In this document: piece by piece, positions 1 through 8,319 of the stretch
How positions within the stretch are numbered: the first letter of the stretch is position 1
How the letters are laid out: every line of letters starts with the position of its first letter
Assembly (NCBI RefSeq): GCF_900104225.1
Contig: NZ_FNJK01000005.1
Coordinates: 41,625 to 105,624, forward strand
Source of the DNA: Streptococcus equinus
GTDB taxonomy: Bacteria; Bacillota; Bacilli; Lactobacillales; Streptococcaceae
Direction: 5' to 3'
Length of the DNA: 64,000 nt
Translations under genes and position numbers: made by a program
The notes under the pieces: generated by a model
What the model saw: the letters and a program-made list of their open reading frames with translations, nothing else
Databases searched by the model: none
What the model was told of the DNA's origin: nothing

Positions 1-1
1 C

Positions 2-622
2 ATTATGAACAATGGCTGTACAATCTATAACACAAAAAATTGGGAATTGGTTAGTTATGCTCAAGTGTCAAATGACGAATTAGATAAGCTTAATCATGCT
101 ATTTCAGAATACCCAGATGTTTGCTTAACGTTGACAGGTGAAAAACATTATTACGCTGTTGGAAACGAAGTCCCAGAATTAGTTCAATATGATGCAGGGC
201 TTGTTTTTGATACAGCCATCGCAGCTAGCCTGGAAGAAATGAAAGCAACTTCAGAGATTATTTTCCAAGCTATGTATATGGCAAAAGCACCTCAGTTAAA
301 TCCTTTCCAAGAAGCTAAAGAAGAAGCTTTAGCCAAAGAATTTAGTGTGGTTCGTAGCCAAGAATATATCTTTGAAGCTATGCCAAAAGGCTACACGAAA
401 GCAACTGCTTTAAAAGCTTTATCAGAAAAACTTGGCTTTTCTCCAGCTGAAGTCATGGCACTTGGTGATGCAGCAAATGATTTAGAAATGCTAGAATTTG
501 CAGCCCACAGTGTCGCTATGGGAAATGCTACAGATGAAGTGAAAGCTATTTGTCGCTATGAAACAACAACTAACGACCAAGCGGGTGTTGCTCAAGCTAT
601 CTATGACTACGTTTTAAAATAA
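2..622 (+). CDS. Cof-type HAD-IIB phosphatase, C-terminal part (5' end outside window)
   Basis: The reading frame is open to the left edge, so this is the last ~206 residues of a protein that in this family is about 270 long; the first internal ATG at 5 is probably not the start. The C-terminal part carries the HAD motif IV (GDAANDLEML, then a VAMGNA stretch), which binds the catalytic Mg2+. The N-terminal DxD nucleophile lies outside the window. Family members dephosphorylate small phosphorylated metabolites in the cytoplasm; the substrate cannot be told from sequence. A hairpin follows directly. Confidence 0.9.
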   Translation: MMNNGCTIYNTKNWELVSYAQVSNDELDKLNHAISEYPDVCLTLTGEKHYYAVGNEVPELVQYDAGLVFDTAIAASLEEMKATSEIIFQAMYMAKAPQLNPFQEAKEEALAKEFSVVRSQEYIFEAMPKGYTKATALKALSEKLGFSPAEVMALGDAANDLEMLEFAAHSVAMGNATDEVKAICRYETTTNDQAGVAQAIYDYVLK

Positions 623-639
623 TAACTAAGAAAATAAAA

Positions 640-671
640 AAGACCGCCCAAGTTTAACTTGAGCGGTCTTA
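640..671. terminator. Bidirectional terminator hairpin
   Basis: A 13-bp stem (AGACCGCCCAAGT paired with ACTTGAGCGGTCT, one G-U) is flanked by an A-run on the left and a short T-rich stretch on the right. It lies between the converging HAD gene and TetR-type gene and probably serves both. Confidence 0.75.
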
Positions 672-676
672 TCTTC

Positions 677-1234
677 TTATAAGAAAAGTGGTAAACCGAT
701 TGCGGCAACTTCCTCTGCTGGGATACGCATATCATCAGCTACCCAGTTAGAGATTACTGAGATAATGGCGTTGCTCCAGAACGAATTGGTGTAGCGGGAA
801 TCGTGTTTTTTCTTGAACCTTTGATAAGCTTTTAGACGTTTAGAGACAATGCTCGTCAAAAGTTTTTCTAGGTGTTGCTCAAAAATCGTGCAAAGAACTT
901 GCGCTTCTTTTTTAGCTTCGGTCAATATGAAAAGCCAAGCTTGGGAGAGCTGACTTTTCAAATCAAATGCTTTGAGACCACGAAAAATCCGACGAACGAT
1001 TTGGGTTAGAATAGACTCTAAAATAGCTTCTTTAGATTTGTAATTACGATAGAATGCGTTGCGTGAGACACCTGCTTTAGCAACGAGTTCAGAGATAGTA
1101 ATTTGGCTCAAGGTTTTCTTTTCAAGAAGGAGCAAAAGTGCCGTTTCTAAAGCCTCACGAGTGAGTTTTCGAGATTCTTTATTAGAAACTTGCAGATTTT
1201 GCAAGGACTTTTTTGAAATTGTCTTTTCCGTCAT
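677..1234 (-). CDS. TetR/AcrR-family transcriptional regulator
   Basis: This 185-residue protein has a TetR-type helix-turn-helix at about residues 28-72 (ITISELVAKAGVSRNAFYRN, then YKSKEAIL), followed by a helical ligand-binding domain without a recognisable ligand signature. The ATG at 1234 has an AAGAGG ribosome binding site 7 bases upstream. It is divergent from the DegV gene, with about 130 bp between the starts, so it may control that gene or itself; this is inference from position only. Length is normal for the family. Confidence 0.88.
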   Translation of the reverse strand: MTEKTISKKSLQNLQVSNKESRKLTREALETALLLLLEKKTLSQITISELVAKAGVSRNAFYRNYKSKEAILESILTQIVRRIFRGLKAFDLKSQLSQAWLFILTEAKKEAQVLCTIFEQHLEKLLTSIVSKRLKAYQRFKKKHDSRYTNSFWSNAIISVISNWVADDMRIPAEEVAAIGLPLFL

Positions 1235-1293
1235 GACAAAAACCTCTTACTTGTGACATCTGATTGTTTTTAATACTAAGATAAAGGCATTAA

Positions 1294-1302
1294 TGATATA
1301 AT
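1294..1302 (+). promoter_or_regulatory. Extended -10 promoter of the degV gene
   Basis: TGATATAAT is a perfect extended -10 element. No good -35 hexamer stands 17 bp upstream, which fits an extended -10 promoter. The start codon is 64 bp downstream. Confidence 0.6.
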
Positions 1303-1366
1303 TTTAGGTGAAAATACTTTGTTTGTCAAATAAATTTTAAATTCAAATGGATTGGAGGAAATAGAT

Positions 1367-2212
1367 ATGACTTGGAAAATCGTTACAGATTCTGGATGCG
1401 ACCTTCGCCGTATTGAAGGGCTTACAGAACACACAGAATTTCAAAATGTGCCACTAACGATTCAAATTGGTTCAGAAGTTTTTGTGGATGATGAAGGATT
1501 AGACGTTGCTGATATGATGACGACAATGTACGCAAGCCCTGTTTCATCAAAATCAAGTTGTCCTAGTCCAGATGCCTTTTTACAAGCTTACCAAGGTGCT
1601 GAAAATGTTATTGCCATTACCATTACGGGTAATCTTTCAGGAAGTCACAATAGTGCGCAAGTTGCAAAACACATGCTCTTAGAGGAACATCCAAATGTGA
1701 ATGTTCACGTGATTGATTCTCTTTCAGCAGGTGGCGAAATCGATTTGATTGTTCTTGAGTTGAATCGCTTGATTGCTCAAGGATTAAGCTTTGATGAAGT
1801 GGTTGAAGCTATCACAGCTTATCAAGAAAAGACAAAATTATTGTTTGTTTTAGCACGTGTGGATAACCTTGTTAAAAATGGTCGCTTGAGCAAATTAGTC
1901 GGAAAAGTTGTTGGACTTTTGAACATTCGTATGGTTGGTAAAGCAAGTGACGAAGGAAAATTGGAACTCCTTCACAAAGCGCGTGGTCAGAAAAAAGCTG
2001 TTCAAGCAACCGTTGAGGAAATGTTCAAAGAAGGTTATCAAGGTGGCAAGGTTATGATTGCTCACGCAAATAACGAAAAAGCTTGTCAACAATTGAGTGA
2101 CAAAATCAAAGAAAAATACCCACAGGCTGATGTTCGCTTTATCCCCGCATCAGGTCTTTGCAGCTTTTACGGTGAAGATGGCGGTATTTTATTAGGATAC
2201 GAAACAGTGTAA
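1367..2212 (+). CDS. DegV family fatty-acid-binding protein (FakB-like)
   Basis: 281 residues starting WKIVTDSGCDL, the usual N-terminus of DegV proteins, with later SCPSPDAF and GNLSGSHNSA motifs that contact the bound fatty acid carboxylate. DegV/FakB proteins hold a fatty acid for phosphorylation by the kinase FakA, feeding exogenous fatty acids into phospholipid synthesis; fakA is not in this window. The ATG at 1367 is chosen over an in-frame TTG at 1352 because GGAGGA at 1354-1359 is a strong ribosome binding site for it. Which lipid it carries is unknown. Confidence 0.9.
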   Translation: MTWKIVTDSGCDLRRIEGLTEHTEFQNVPLTIQIGSEVFVDDEGLDVADMMTTMYASPVSSKSSCPSPDAFLQAYQGAENVIAITITGNLSGSHNSAQVAKHMLLEEHPNVNVHVIDSLSAGGEIDLIVLELNRLIAQGLSFDEVVEAITAYQEKTKLLFVLARVDNLVKNGRLSKLVGKVVGLLNIRMVGKASDEGKLELLHKARGQKKAVQATVEEMFKEGYQGGKVMIAHANNEKACQQLSDKIKEKYPQADVRFIPASGLCSFYGEDGGILLGYETV

Positions 2213-2219
2213 GTCAATA

Positions 2220-2252
2220 TAAAACTGCATGAGTATAACTCATGCAGTTTTT
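2220..2252 (+). terminator. Terminator after degV
   Basis: A perfect 13-bp stem (AAACTGCATGAGT with ACTCATGCAGTTT) is followed by further T residues. The A-rich left flank may let it also stop the converging gene on the minus strand. Confidence 0.85.
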
Positions 2253-2268
2253 GCATATTGATGAAAAA

Positions 2269-2778
2269 TCAAGACTTATTTTTCTTATGACTAAGTGAAC
2301 TGTATTTTGAAATGGCTATTAAGGTCGTTAGTGTGATGACAACATCCATAACTAAAGCAGGATAAGCTTTGATGGTGAAATCGTAAAAAGACCACAGTAG
2401 CATATTTTCAACAGTAACCCAGCGCAGCCATTGAACTTTGCTAGTCATAAAGGTAATGATGGTATAAGACACAGACGAAATCAAGGGAAGAAAGCCAATC
2501 AAACCAAGGTTGTTAAAGTAAGTCCCCGCAGAAACTTGGATAATCACTAAAATAATGGTTGTGTAGATGGAATCCCAATGTTTAATCATTAGTGTGTTAC
2601 GAATAATGGATACGCTGATAGAGATAGCACCGGTGTAGCCACCGAGTAAAAAATTAGCAATCATCGTGAAAAAGTAATCCGATAATTGCCAAGTTAACAT
2701 ACGTTTTTTTGTTTTAGCAAATGACGATATCGCTAAACAAGTTGCTCCAATCGCAGAAAAGATAAGTCCGATTGACAT
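2269..2778 (-). CDS. YgjV-like integral membrane protein
   Basis: 169 residues with about five hydrophobic segments (roughly residues 3-20, 35-60, 70-92, 94-112 and 140-160) and little polar sequence apart from a short basic tail. The overall pattern resembles the YgjV inner-membrane family (Imp-YgjV), whose role is not established. The start ATG at 2778 follows the stop of the upstream 191-residue gene by only three bases, so the two are co-transcribed. Function is not assigned. Confidence 0.65.
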   Translation of the reverse strand: MSIGLIFSAIGATCLAISSFAKTKKRMLTWQLSDYFFTMIANFLLGGYTGAISISVSIIRNTLMIKHWDSIYTTIILVIIQVSAGTYFNNLGLIGFLPLISSVSYTIITFMTSKVQWLRWVTVENMLLWSFYDFTIKAYPALVMDVVITLTTLIAISKYSSLSHKKNKS

Positions 2779-2781
2779 CGA

Positions 2782-3357
2782 TTAATAACTGTAGTAAGTA
2801 TAATTGCCATCAGTTACAGTTGTTGAATCAGTAGTATTGTCAGTTGAGCTTGTTGTAGCCGAAGAAGTTGTTGTATCGGCACTTGAAATTGCGTTAGAAA
2901 CAGCATCAAGTCGAGCTTGTAGTTGATTTTTTTTATCTTGATTAGTTACAGCGTCAATAGCAGCTTGTGCAGCATTAACGTTAGCACTAGTTTGTTCATT
3001 TTCAGCTGTTGTTACAGCATTTTCAGCGTTTGTCTGATTGGTAACTTCTGCTGAAACAGCATCTAATTGAGATTGCAAATCTGTTTTTTTAGCTTCATCT
3101 GAAATTTTATTAATAGCAGCTTGTGCGTTAGTCACAGCATCTGCTGAAGGATTAGCTTTAGCTTGATCCAACAATGATTGGGCATTAGCTTCTAAATCAG
3201 CTTCACTTGATGATGACGAAGATGTAGCAGAAGTTCGTGGTTCTGAACTTGAAGTACTCGTATGCGTATTACCAAAGAAAAGATAAATACCACCTGCAAA
3301 GGCAATTAAAATAATGCTTAAAATAAAATAAGTTACTTCACTTTTTGAGGCTTTCAT
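2782..3357 (-). CDS. N-terminally anchored extracellular repeat protein, unknown function
   Basis: 191 residues. A single transmembrane helix (about residues 9-28) follows a short cytoplasmic N-terminus, so the rest is probably outside the cell. After a Ser/Thr-rich linker come two related helical units of about 35 residues (NAQAAINKISDEAKKTDLQ and NAAQAAIDAVTNQDKKNQLQ, each followed by a LDAVS motif), then a Ser/Thr/Asp-rich tail ending in tyrosines. Similar units occur in Gram-positive surface proteins. There is no LPXTG motif. The ATG at 3357 has AAAAGGAG upstream. It precedes the YgjV-like gene in an apparent two-gene operon. Confidence 0.7.
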   Translation of the reverse strand: MKASKSEVTYFILSIILIAFAGGIYLFFGNTHTSTSSSEPRTSATSSSSSSEADLEANAQSLLDQAKANPSADAVTNAQAAINKISDEAKKTDLQSQLDAVSAEVTNQTNAENAVTTAENEQTSANVNAAQAAIDAVTNQDKKNQLQARLDAVSNAISSADTTTSSATTSSTDNTTDSTTVTDGNYTYYSY

Positions 3358-3478
3358 AAAAACTCCTTTTAAAAAAGATTAAATATAATAAATATAATGT
3401 GATAAGGAATCCAATATCACAAGTTTGGTAAATAAACAGATTTAGTTGTATTGCGTGATAAACACGGCATCTCTAACT

Positions 3479-3487
3479 ATTATAACA
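3479..3487 (-). promoter_or_regulatory. Extended -10 promoter for the repeat protein/YgjV operon
   Basis: On the minus strand the sequence reads TGTTATAAT, a perfect extended -10. A weak -35 (TTATTG, 3502-3507) stands 17 bp upstream. The start codon is about 120 bp downstream, leaving a leader in which no clear structure was seen. Confidence 0.55.
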
Positions 3488-3649
3488 TATAAATGGGAGC
3501 GCAATAATTTTTTTTCTAAAAAGCTCGGCTATTTTTAGTTTTTTATCATTTTTATTCGAAAATACGTCAGTAGGGAAGAAAAAATAACTTTTCTTAAAAG
3601 AGTGATATTATTCAGTTAGTTATCAATTTAGAAAAAGCTTAAAAAATAC

Positions 3650-3678
3650 TTGTTTGTTTTCTACGAATACATTAAAAT
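3650..3678 (+). promoter_or_regulatory. Promoter of the Na/Pi cotransporter, containing a SigX-type box
   Basis: TTGTTT (3650-3655) and TAAAAT (3673-3678) are 17 bp apart, a plausible sigma-A promoter. Inside the spacer lies TACGAATA (3662-3669), identical to the competence SigX (ComX) box core of streptococci, with a T-rich stretch before it. The region 3358-3728 holds no gene: only this promoter, the divergent one and A/T-rich sequence. Confidence 0.5.
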
Positions 3679-3728
3679 GGAGGTATCGGGTTTTTTTCCG
3701 AGAAAATTATGATATTGAGGATAAGACT

Positions 3729-5360
3729 GTGTCAGTAAATTGGCAAGAAATTGCTTTTGGTTTTTTTGGAGGTCTAGGACTCTTTCTCTTTAGTATTAAA
3801 TACATGGGAGACGGTCTTCAACAGGCTGCGGGAGATAGACTTCGTTTTTATATCGACAAATATACGAGTAATCCTTTCTTAGGAATTCTTGTTGGTTTAG
3901 CCATGTCAGCCCTAATCCAATCAAGTTCAGGGGTAACGGTTATTACTGTTGGACTTGTGTCAGCAGGACTTTTGACCTTGAGACAAGCGATTGGTATTGT
4001 CATGGGAGCCAATATCGGGACAACTGTAACGTCCTTTCTGATTGGTTTTAATTTGGGTGATTATGCACTCCCAATGATTTTTATTGGTGCTGCTTTGTTA
4101 TTTTTTACGTCTAACCGACGTTTGAATAATATCGGACGTATTATCTTTGGTGTTGGAGGAATTTTCTTCTCTCTAAATATCATGGGTGATGCGATGGAGC
4201 CATTGAAATCTGTCTCAGCTTTTCAGGATTATTTAGCGACCTTAGGTGATAAACCAATTATGGGGGTTTTGATTGGGACTGGCTTGACCATGCTTATCCA
4301 ATCATCTGCCGCAATCATTGGTATCCTACAAGGTTTATACGCTGGTCATTTGCTTGACCTTCAAGGATCAATTCCAATTCTTTTGGGAAGCAACATTGGG
4401 ACTTGTATCACAGCCGTACTTGCTGCGATTGGTTCTAATATCTCAGCAAAACGAGTTGCTGGAGCTCACGTTCTTTTTAATGTTGTCGGAACAGTGCTCT
4501 TTATGGTTTTATTGGTGCCATTTACTAGCTTAATGCAGTGGATGGAAGTTCATTTCAATTTGACACCAGCCATGACAGTTGCTTTTGCACATGGTACTTT
4601 TAATATTACAAATACCATTTTGCTCTTCCCATTCATTGGAACTTTAGCATTTGTTGTGACAAAATTAATTCCTGGTGAAGATGAAGCTGTTAAATATAAA
4701 GCTATTTACCTTGATAAGATTATTTTAAAACAAGCGCCAGCTATTGCCCTTGGGAATGCTAAAAAACAATTGATTCACTTGGGTGCTTTTGCAACACAAG
4801 CTTTTGAAGCGGCATTCTTGTTTGTTGAAACATGTAATGAAAAATATGCTGATAAAACACAAAAATTTGAGGATACAATTAATAATGTCGATGAAGAATT
4901 GACAAAATACTTAATTGATCTTTCAAGTGAACAATTGAATCAACACGAAAGTGAAATTTTATCAAGTATTTTAGATTCATCACGTGATTTAGAACGTATT
5001 GGAGATCACAGTATTAGCCTAGTTCACTTGATGGAACATAATATTTCAAAAGATATTACCTTCTCACAATCAGCTGTTCAAGAAATCGATAAACTTTATC
5101 ATGAAACACATCGTATGATTTTGGATTCATTGAAAGTTGTCATTGATAATGACCTTGAATTGGCAGGAGAATTGGTTGAACGTCATAAAGAAATTGCGCA
5201 TTTGGAACGTCGTATTCGTAAAGATCATATAAAACGTATGAACAATGGCGAATGTACACCACTTGCAGGGGTTAACTTTATCGACTTAATCACACCATGT
5301 ACACGTATCACTGACCATGCTTTGAACTTGGTTGAAAAAGTACTTGAAAATCAAATTTAA
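3729..5360 (+). CDS. Na/Pi-cotransporter family protein with C-terminal PhoU-like domain
   Basis: 543 residues. The N-terminal ~330 residues hold two Na/Pi-cotransporter repeats, each with the QSS signature (ALIQSSSGVTV and MLIQSSAAIIG) in membrane segments. The last ~200 residues are a helical PhoU-like domain (HESEILSSILDSSRDLERIG). The family moves phosphate with sodium across the membrane. The GTG at 3729 is chosen: GAGG at 3717-3720 is well spaced, and the upstream in-frame TTG at 3654 lies inside the predicted promoter. No pst or other phosphate genes are adjacent. Confidence 0.9.
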   Translation: MSVNWQEIAFGFFGGLGLFLFSIKYMGDGLQQAAGDRLRFYIDKYTSNPFLGILVGLAMSALIQSSSGVTVITVGLVSAGLLTLRQAIGIVMGANIGTTVTSFLIGFNLGDYALPMIFIGAALLFFTSNRRLNNIGRIIFGVGGIFFSLNIMGDAMEPLKSVSAFQDYLATLGDKPIMGVLIGTGLTMLIQSSAAIIGILQGLYAGHLLDLQGSIPILLGSNIGTCITAVLAAIGSNISAKRVAGAHVLFNVVGTVLFMVLLVPFTSLMQWMEVHFNLTPAMTVAFAHGTFNITNTILLFPFIGTLAFVVTKLIPGEDEAVKYKAIYLDKIILKQAPAIALGNAKKQLIHLGAFATQAFEAAFLFVETCNEKYADKTQKFEDTINNVDEELTKYLIDLSSEQLNQHESEILSSILDSSRDLERIGDHSISLVHLMEHNISKDITFSQSAVQEIDKLYHETHRMILDSLKVVIDNDLELAGELVERHKEIAHLERRIRKDHIKRMNNGECTPLAGVNFIDLITPCTRITDHALNLVEKVLENQI

Positions 5361-5369
5361 TAATAAATC

Positions 5370-5409
5370 GAACATCTTTGAGGCAGTGATGCTTCAAGGG
5401 TGTTTTTTT
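5370..5409 (+). terminator. Terminator after the Na/Pi cotransporter
   Basis: AACATCTTTGAGGCA pairs with TGCTTCAAGGGTGTT (some G-U pairs), followed by a run of T residues. Confidence 0.8.
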
Positions 5410-5454
5410 GGTATAAAGACCAATATAAAATTGGTCTAATTTTGGTATATACCA
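5409..5454 (+). promoter_or_regulatory. Putative NagR (GntR-type) operators upstream of nagA
   Basis: A perfect 12-bp palindrome TGGTATATACCA (5443-5454) abuts the -35 element. Upstream is a second inverted repeat, GACCAAT (5418-5424) and ATTGGTC (5430-5436), and a further TGGT half site at 5409. TGGT-N4-ACCA sites are the known target form of NagR/DasR-type GntR regulators of amino-sugar genes, so glucosamine-phosphate-responsive repression is likely. The regulator gene is not in the window. Confidence 0.65.
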
Positions 5455-5483
5455 TTTACAAAAAAGCGCTTTTATTTTATAAT
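5455..5483 (+). promoter_or_regulatory. nagA promoter with a cre-like palindrome in its spacer
   Basis: TTTACA (5455-5460) and TATAAT (5478-5483) are 17 bp apart, a near-consensus sigma-A promoter. Between them lies AAAGCGCTTT (5463-5472), the core of many streptococcal CcpA (cre) sites, although the outer cre positions do not match. Confidence 0.75.
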
Positions 5484-5504
5484 ATAAACATGGAGGCGAT
5501 TCAA

Positions 5505-6653
5505 ATGACAAAATATATTAAAGCAGATGAATTTTACTATCCTTACCATGTTAAAGGGGCAGGCTACTTGGCTATCGAAGGAAATGATTTCGGTGAATGG
5601 CAAGAAGAAGCACCGCATGGCGCAGAAATTATAGATTATACAGGTTTTAGTGTGGCACCTGGCTTAGTAGACACACACATTCATGGTTTTGCTGGTGTTG
5701 ATGTCATGGATAATAATCAAGAAGCTTTCGAAACGATGAGTAAAGCACTTTTAGGAGCTGGGGTGACAAGCTTCTTACCAACTGCCCTGACAGCATCTTT
5801 TGAAACACTTGATGATATTTGTCGTACGGCAGCTGATTTTGCAGGTCAAGAAAGTGGTGCTCGTATTCAAGGCTTGTTCTTTGAGGGACCATATTTCACA
5901 GAAAAATATAAAGGGGCTCAAAATCCATCTTACATGCGAAATCCATCTATAGCTGAACTAGACCAATGGCTTGAAAGCTCAAAAGGACTATTGAAAAAGA
6001 TAGCTTTAGCACCTGAACGTGATGAGGTAGAAGACTTTATCAATTATGCAAATAGTAAGGATGTTATCGTTGCTCTTGGGCATTCAGATGCGACTTATGA
6101 ACAAGCAGCGCAAGCTGTTGAAGCAGGTGCTTCTGTCTGGGTTCATGCTTATAATGGCATGCGTGGACTTAATCATCGTGAACCAGGTATGGTTGGTGCA
6201 GTTTACGAAATGCCAAATACTTATGCTGAATTAATTTGTGATGGTCATCATGTGCATCCATCAGCTTGTGATATTTTAATGCATCAAAAAGACCACGAAC
6301 ATGTGGTTTTAATCACTGACTGTATGAGTGCTGGTGGTCTTGAAGATGGCGATTATATGTTGGGTGAATTTCCGGTTACTGTTGAAAAAGGAACAGCACG
6401 CCTAAAATCAAATGGAGCGCTTGCTGGGTCTATCCTTCAACTGAAAGATGCTGTTAAAAATGTTGTGAATTGGGGAATTGCTTCAAAAGCACAAGCTATT
6501 GGCATGGCGAGTCTTGCAGCAGCTATTTCGGTTGGCATTGACGATAAATGTGGTCAGATTAAAAAAGGACACAAAGCTGATTTTATCATTTTGGATAAAG
6601 ATCTTGACCTTCGAGCAACTTACCTAGGTGGACAAAAAGTCTGGAATGCGTAG
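5505..6653 (+). CDS. nagA: N-acetylglucosamine-6-phosphate deacetylase
   Basis: 382 residues, full length for NagA. It removes the acetyl group from GlcNAc-6-P to give glucosamine-6-P, recycling cell-wall and dietary amino sugar. Visible features are the amidohydrolase metal motif DTHIHGF, the GHSDAT and HAYNGM histidines, and the catalytic aspartate in ITDCMSAGG. The ATG at 5505 is used because GGAGG at 5492-5496 precedes it; an in-frame ATG at 5490 overlaps that site. It is monocistronic between two terminators, with NagR-like sites upstream. Confidence 0.95.
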   Translation: MTKYIKADEFYYPYHVKGAGYLAIEGNDFGEWQEEAPHGAEIIDYTGFSVAPGLVDTHIHGFAGVDVMDNNQEAFETMSKALLGAGVTSFLPTALTASFETLDDICRTAADFAGQESGARIQGLFFEGPYFTEKYKGAQNPSYMRNPSIAELDQWLESSKGLLKKIALAPERDEVEDFINYANSKDVIVALGHSDATYEQAAQAVEAGASVWVHAYNGMRGLNHREPGMVGAVYEMPNTYAELICDGHHVHPSACDILMHQKDHEHVVLITDCMSAGGLEDGDYMLGEFPVTVEKGTARLKSNGALAGSILQLKDAVKNVVNWGIASKAQAIGMASLAAAISVGIDDKCGQIKKGHKADFIILDKDLDLRATYLGGQKVWNA

Positions 6654-6659
6654 AAATGG

Positions 6660-6688
6660 AAGCCTGAGACGAAAGTCTTAGGCTTTTT
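6660..6688 (+). terminator. Terminator after nagA
   Basis: AAGCCTGAGAC pairs with GTCTTAGGCTT around a GAAA loop, followed by T residues. Confidence 0.85.
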
Positions 6689-6715
6689 GTAAAATCTGAA
6701 AAATAATTTATTTTG

Positions 6716-6724
6716 TGTTATAAT
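6716..6724 (+). promoter_or_regulatory. Extended -10 promoter of the LXG module
   Basis: TGTTATAAT is a perfect extended -10 element, 36 bp upstream of the LXG gene start. The promoter looks intact although the first gene is broken, so downstream genes could still be read. Confidence 0.6.
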
Positions 6725-6759
6725 ACTCAAAAATATCGGTTAAATTTTGGGAGAGATTT

Positions 6760-8307
6760 ATGAAGATTAAGATGAGCGAGGTCATAGAGCAGCGTGATAG
6801 CCTCAAAAGCTCAATTAGTAAGACCAAGAGTCAACTTTCAAGCGCGAAAAAGAAACTCAAGAAAGCCAGCAACTCAGATGCTTTAAAAGGTGATGTCAAA
6901 GATGCTATTGATAACAAAATCAATAACTATCAAGTTGCATTTGTTGACGAATTATGTGAACAGTTTGGATGTTATTGCACAAGGCTATGACAACCTCATC
7001 AGCACTTTTAAGAGTGTTGTCAGCGAAAACAGTGACAGTGCCATTATCGACACAGATGTTCTTCAACAAATGGTGGATAAGTTTGATTCACCGCTAGAGC
7101 AATTGAAGACAAGCTCAGATGCCATTAACAAGGCAGTTGACGATGTCGCTGACATTGTCACACTAACTAAGGTCACAACGGATGATGCCATTTCAGAATA
7201 TAGAGGTGCCAAGAAAGTCCTTACCAATACCATCAAGGATATGGGGATTTTTAATAACACTGTCTTTACAAGCGAAGCTACTGATATTTTAGATGAGCAG
7301 AACACTTAAATCAGTAGTTTGTCAGACCTAGGCAGCAGCTCATATACAAGCAAGAAAGCTAAGGATTTTTACAAGAAAACAGACTTCAAAATGGAAGTTA
7401 AAGAAGCTAATCTGGTCATCAATGATAAGAATAGAAAAGCTAGACTTAAGAGTGATTTAGCCAAAGAACTTCAAGTTTCAAAATATAGTGGCTATATGAA
7501 CTTATCAGGTGCAAGGGCACTTGAGGCAACAATGCCACTTATGCTGACTTTGAGAAAGAGTGCTAAGGTTAACAAAATGCTATCTAAACCAGGTGGTCCA
7601 AGTGAGAAAGATTTAGAAAACATCGGTGTAGGAATCAAGGAAGATAAAGAAATTCTCTTATATGATAACCTGTATGGTTATGCCAAATGTACTTTTGAAA
7701 GCTCAGCATCAAGCAAAGGAAAGATTGCTTTTACTTTTAATCGTTCAGGTTTGAACAATATTAAGTCGGGAGATACTAAGCTGAAAAAGGAGAATTAACC
7801 TTACCAGTTTCTGGGTCAGCTATAGAAAATTATCCATCATACGATGTTACTGCAACTTCTAAGGGGATCGCTGGTGTATCAGGCAGTATCGGAAATGAAA
7901 AGTCTAAGACAACATATGGTGTTAAGTATATCAATGGCGCTCTGGCAGCCTACACCAGCAATGAATCAAACTTCACCTTACCTCAAGAAAATAGAAACGG
8001 AGTCCCTAACCTAAAAGAAAAAGTCACTTTTGAACAAGGACAATACCTAAGAGATGGTGGGGGAAAAACGAGAGGCCCAGAGTGGTCGGATATAAAAACT
8101 TCTTTTTCTAATGCTGCAGATACAGCAGTAAAAACTGCAAAAAGTACAGGAGACTTCGTTTGGAATCATCCAGGTGAAGTTATAACTGGTGCTTTTATGA
8201 TAGCTGGTGCAATTGTAGCAGCGATTTATTTGAGTCCATATGTTGCAATTGGTGAGGTTGTAGCAGCTGGAGTAGCTGCAATAGCGGCTAAAGATAGTAT
8301 AGATTAG
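6760..8307 (+). pseudogene. Broken LXG-domain type VII secretion toxin gene
   Basis: The N-terminal part reads as an LXG domain (helical, with ALKGDVKDAI at about residues 46-55) and is interrupted three times: an extra T in the TTT at 6964-6966, a TAA at 7307-7309 in place of a likely CAA, and a missing A in the A-run at 7784-7788. Reading across these gives one continuous protein of about 515 residues. Its last ~40 residues (VITGAFMIAGAIVAAIYLS onward) are Gly/Ala-rich and hydrophobic, like a membrane-active toxin domain. LXG proteins are antibacterial effectors exported by the ESX/type VII system, which is not in the window. GGGAGAG precedes the ATG. Confidence 0.8.
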
Positions 8308-8319
8308 GAGATTGATTTA

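Noticed and set aside
3399..3420. TGATA and TATCA pair in the intergenic region, resembling a CYS-box
   Set aside because: The spacer is 10 rather than 9 bases and the third block is missing at the right distance; neighbouring genes have no link to sulfur metabolism.
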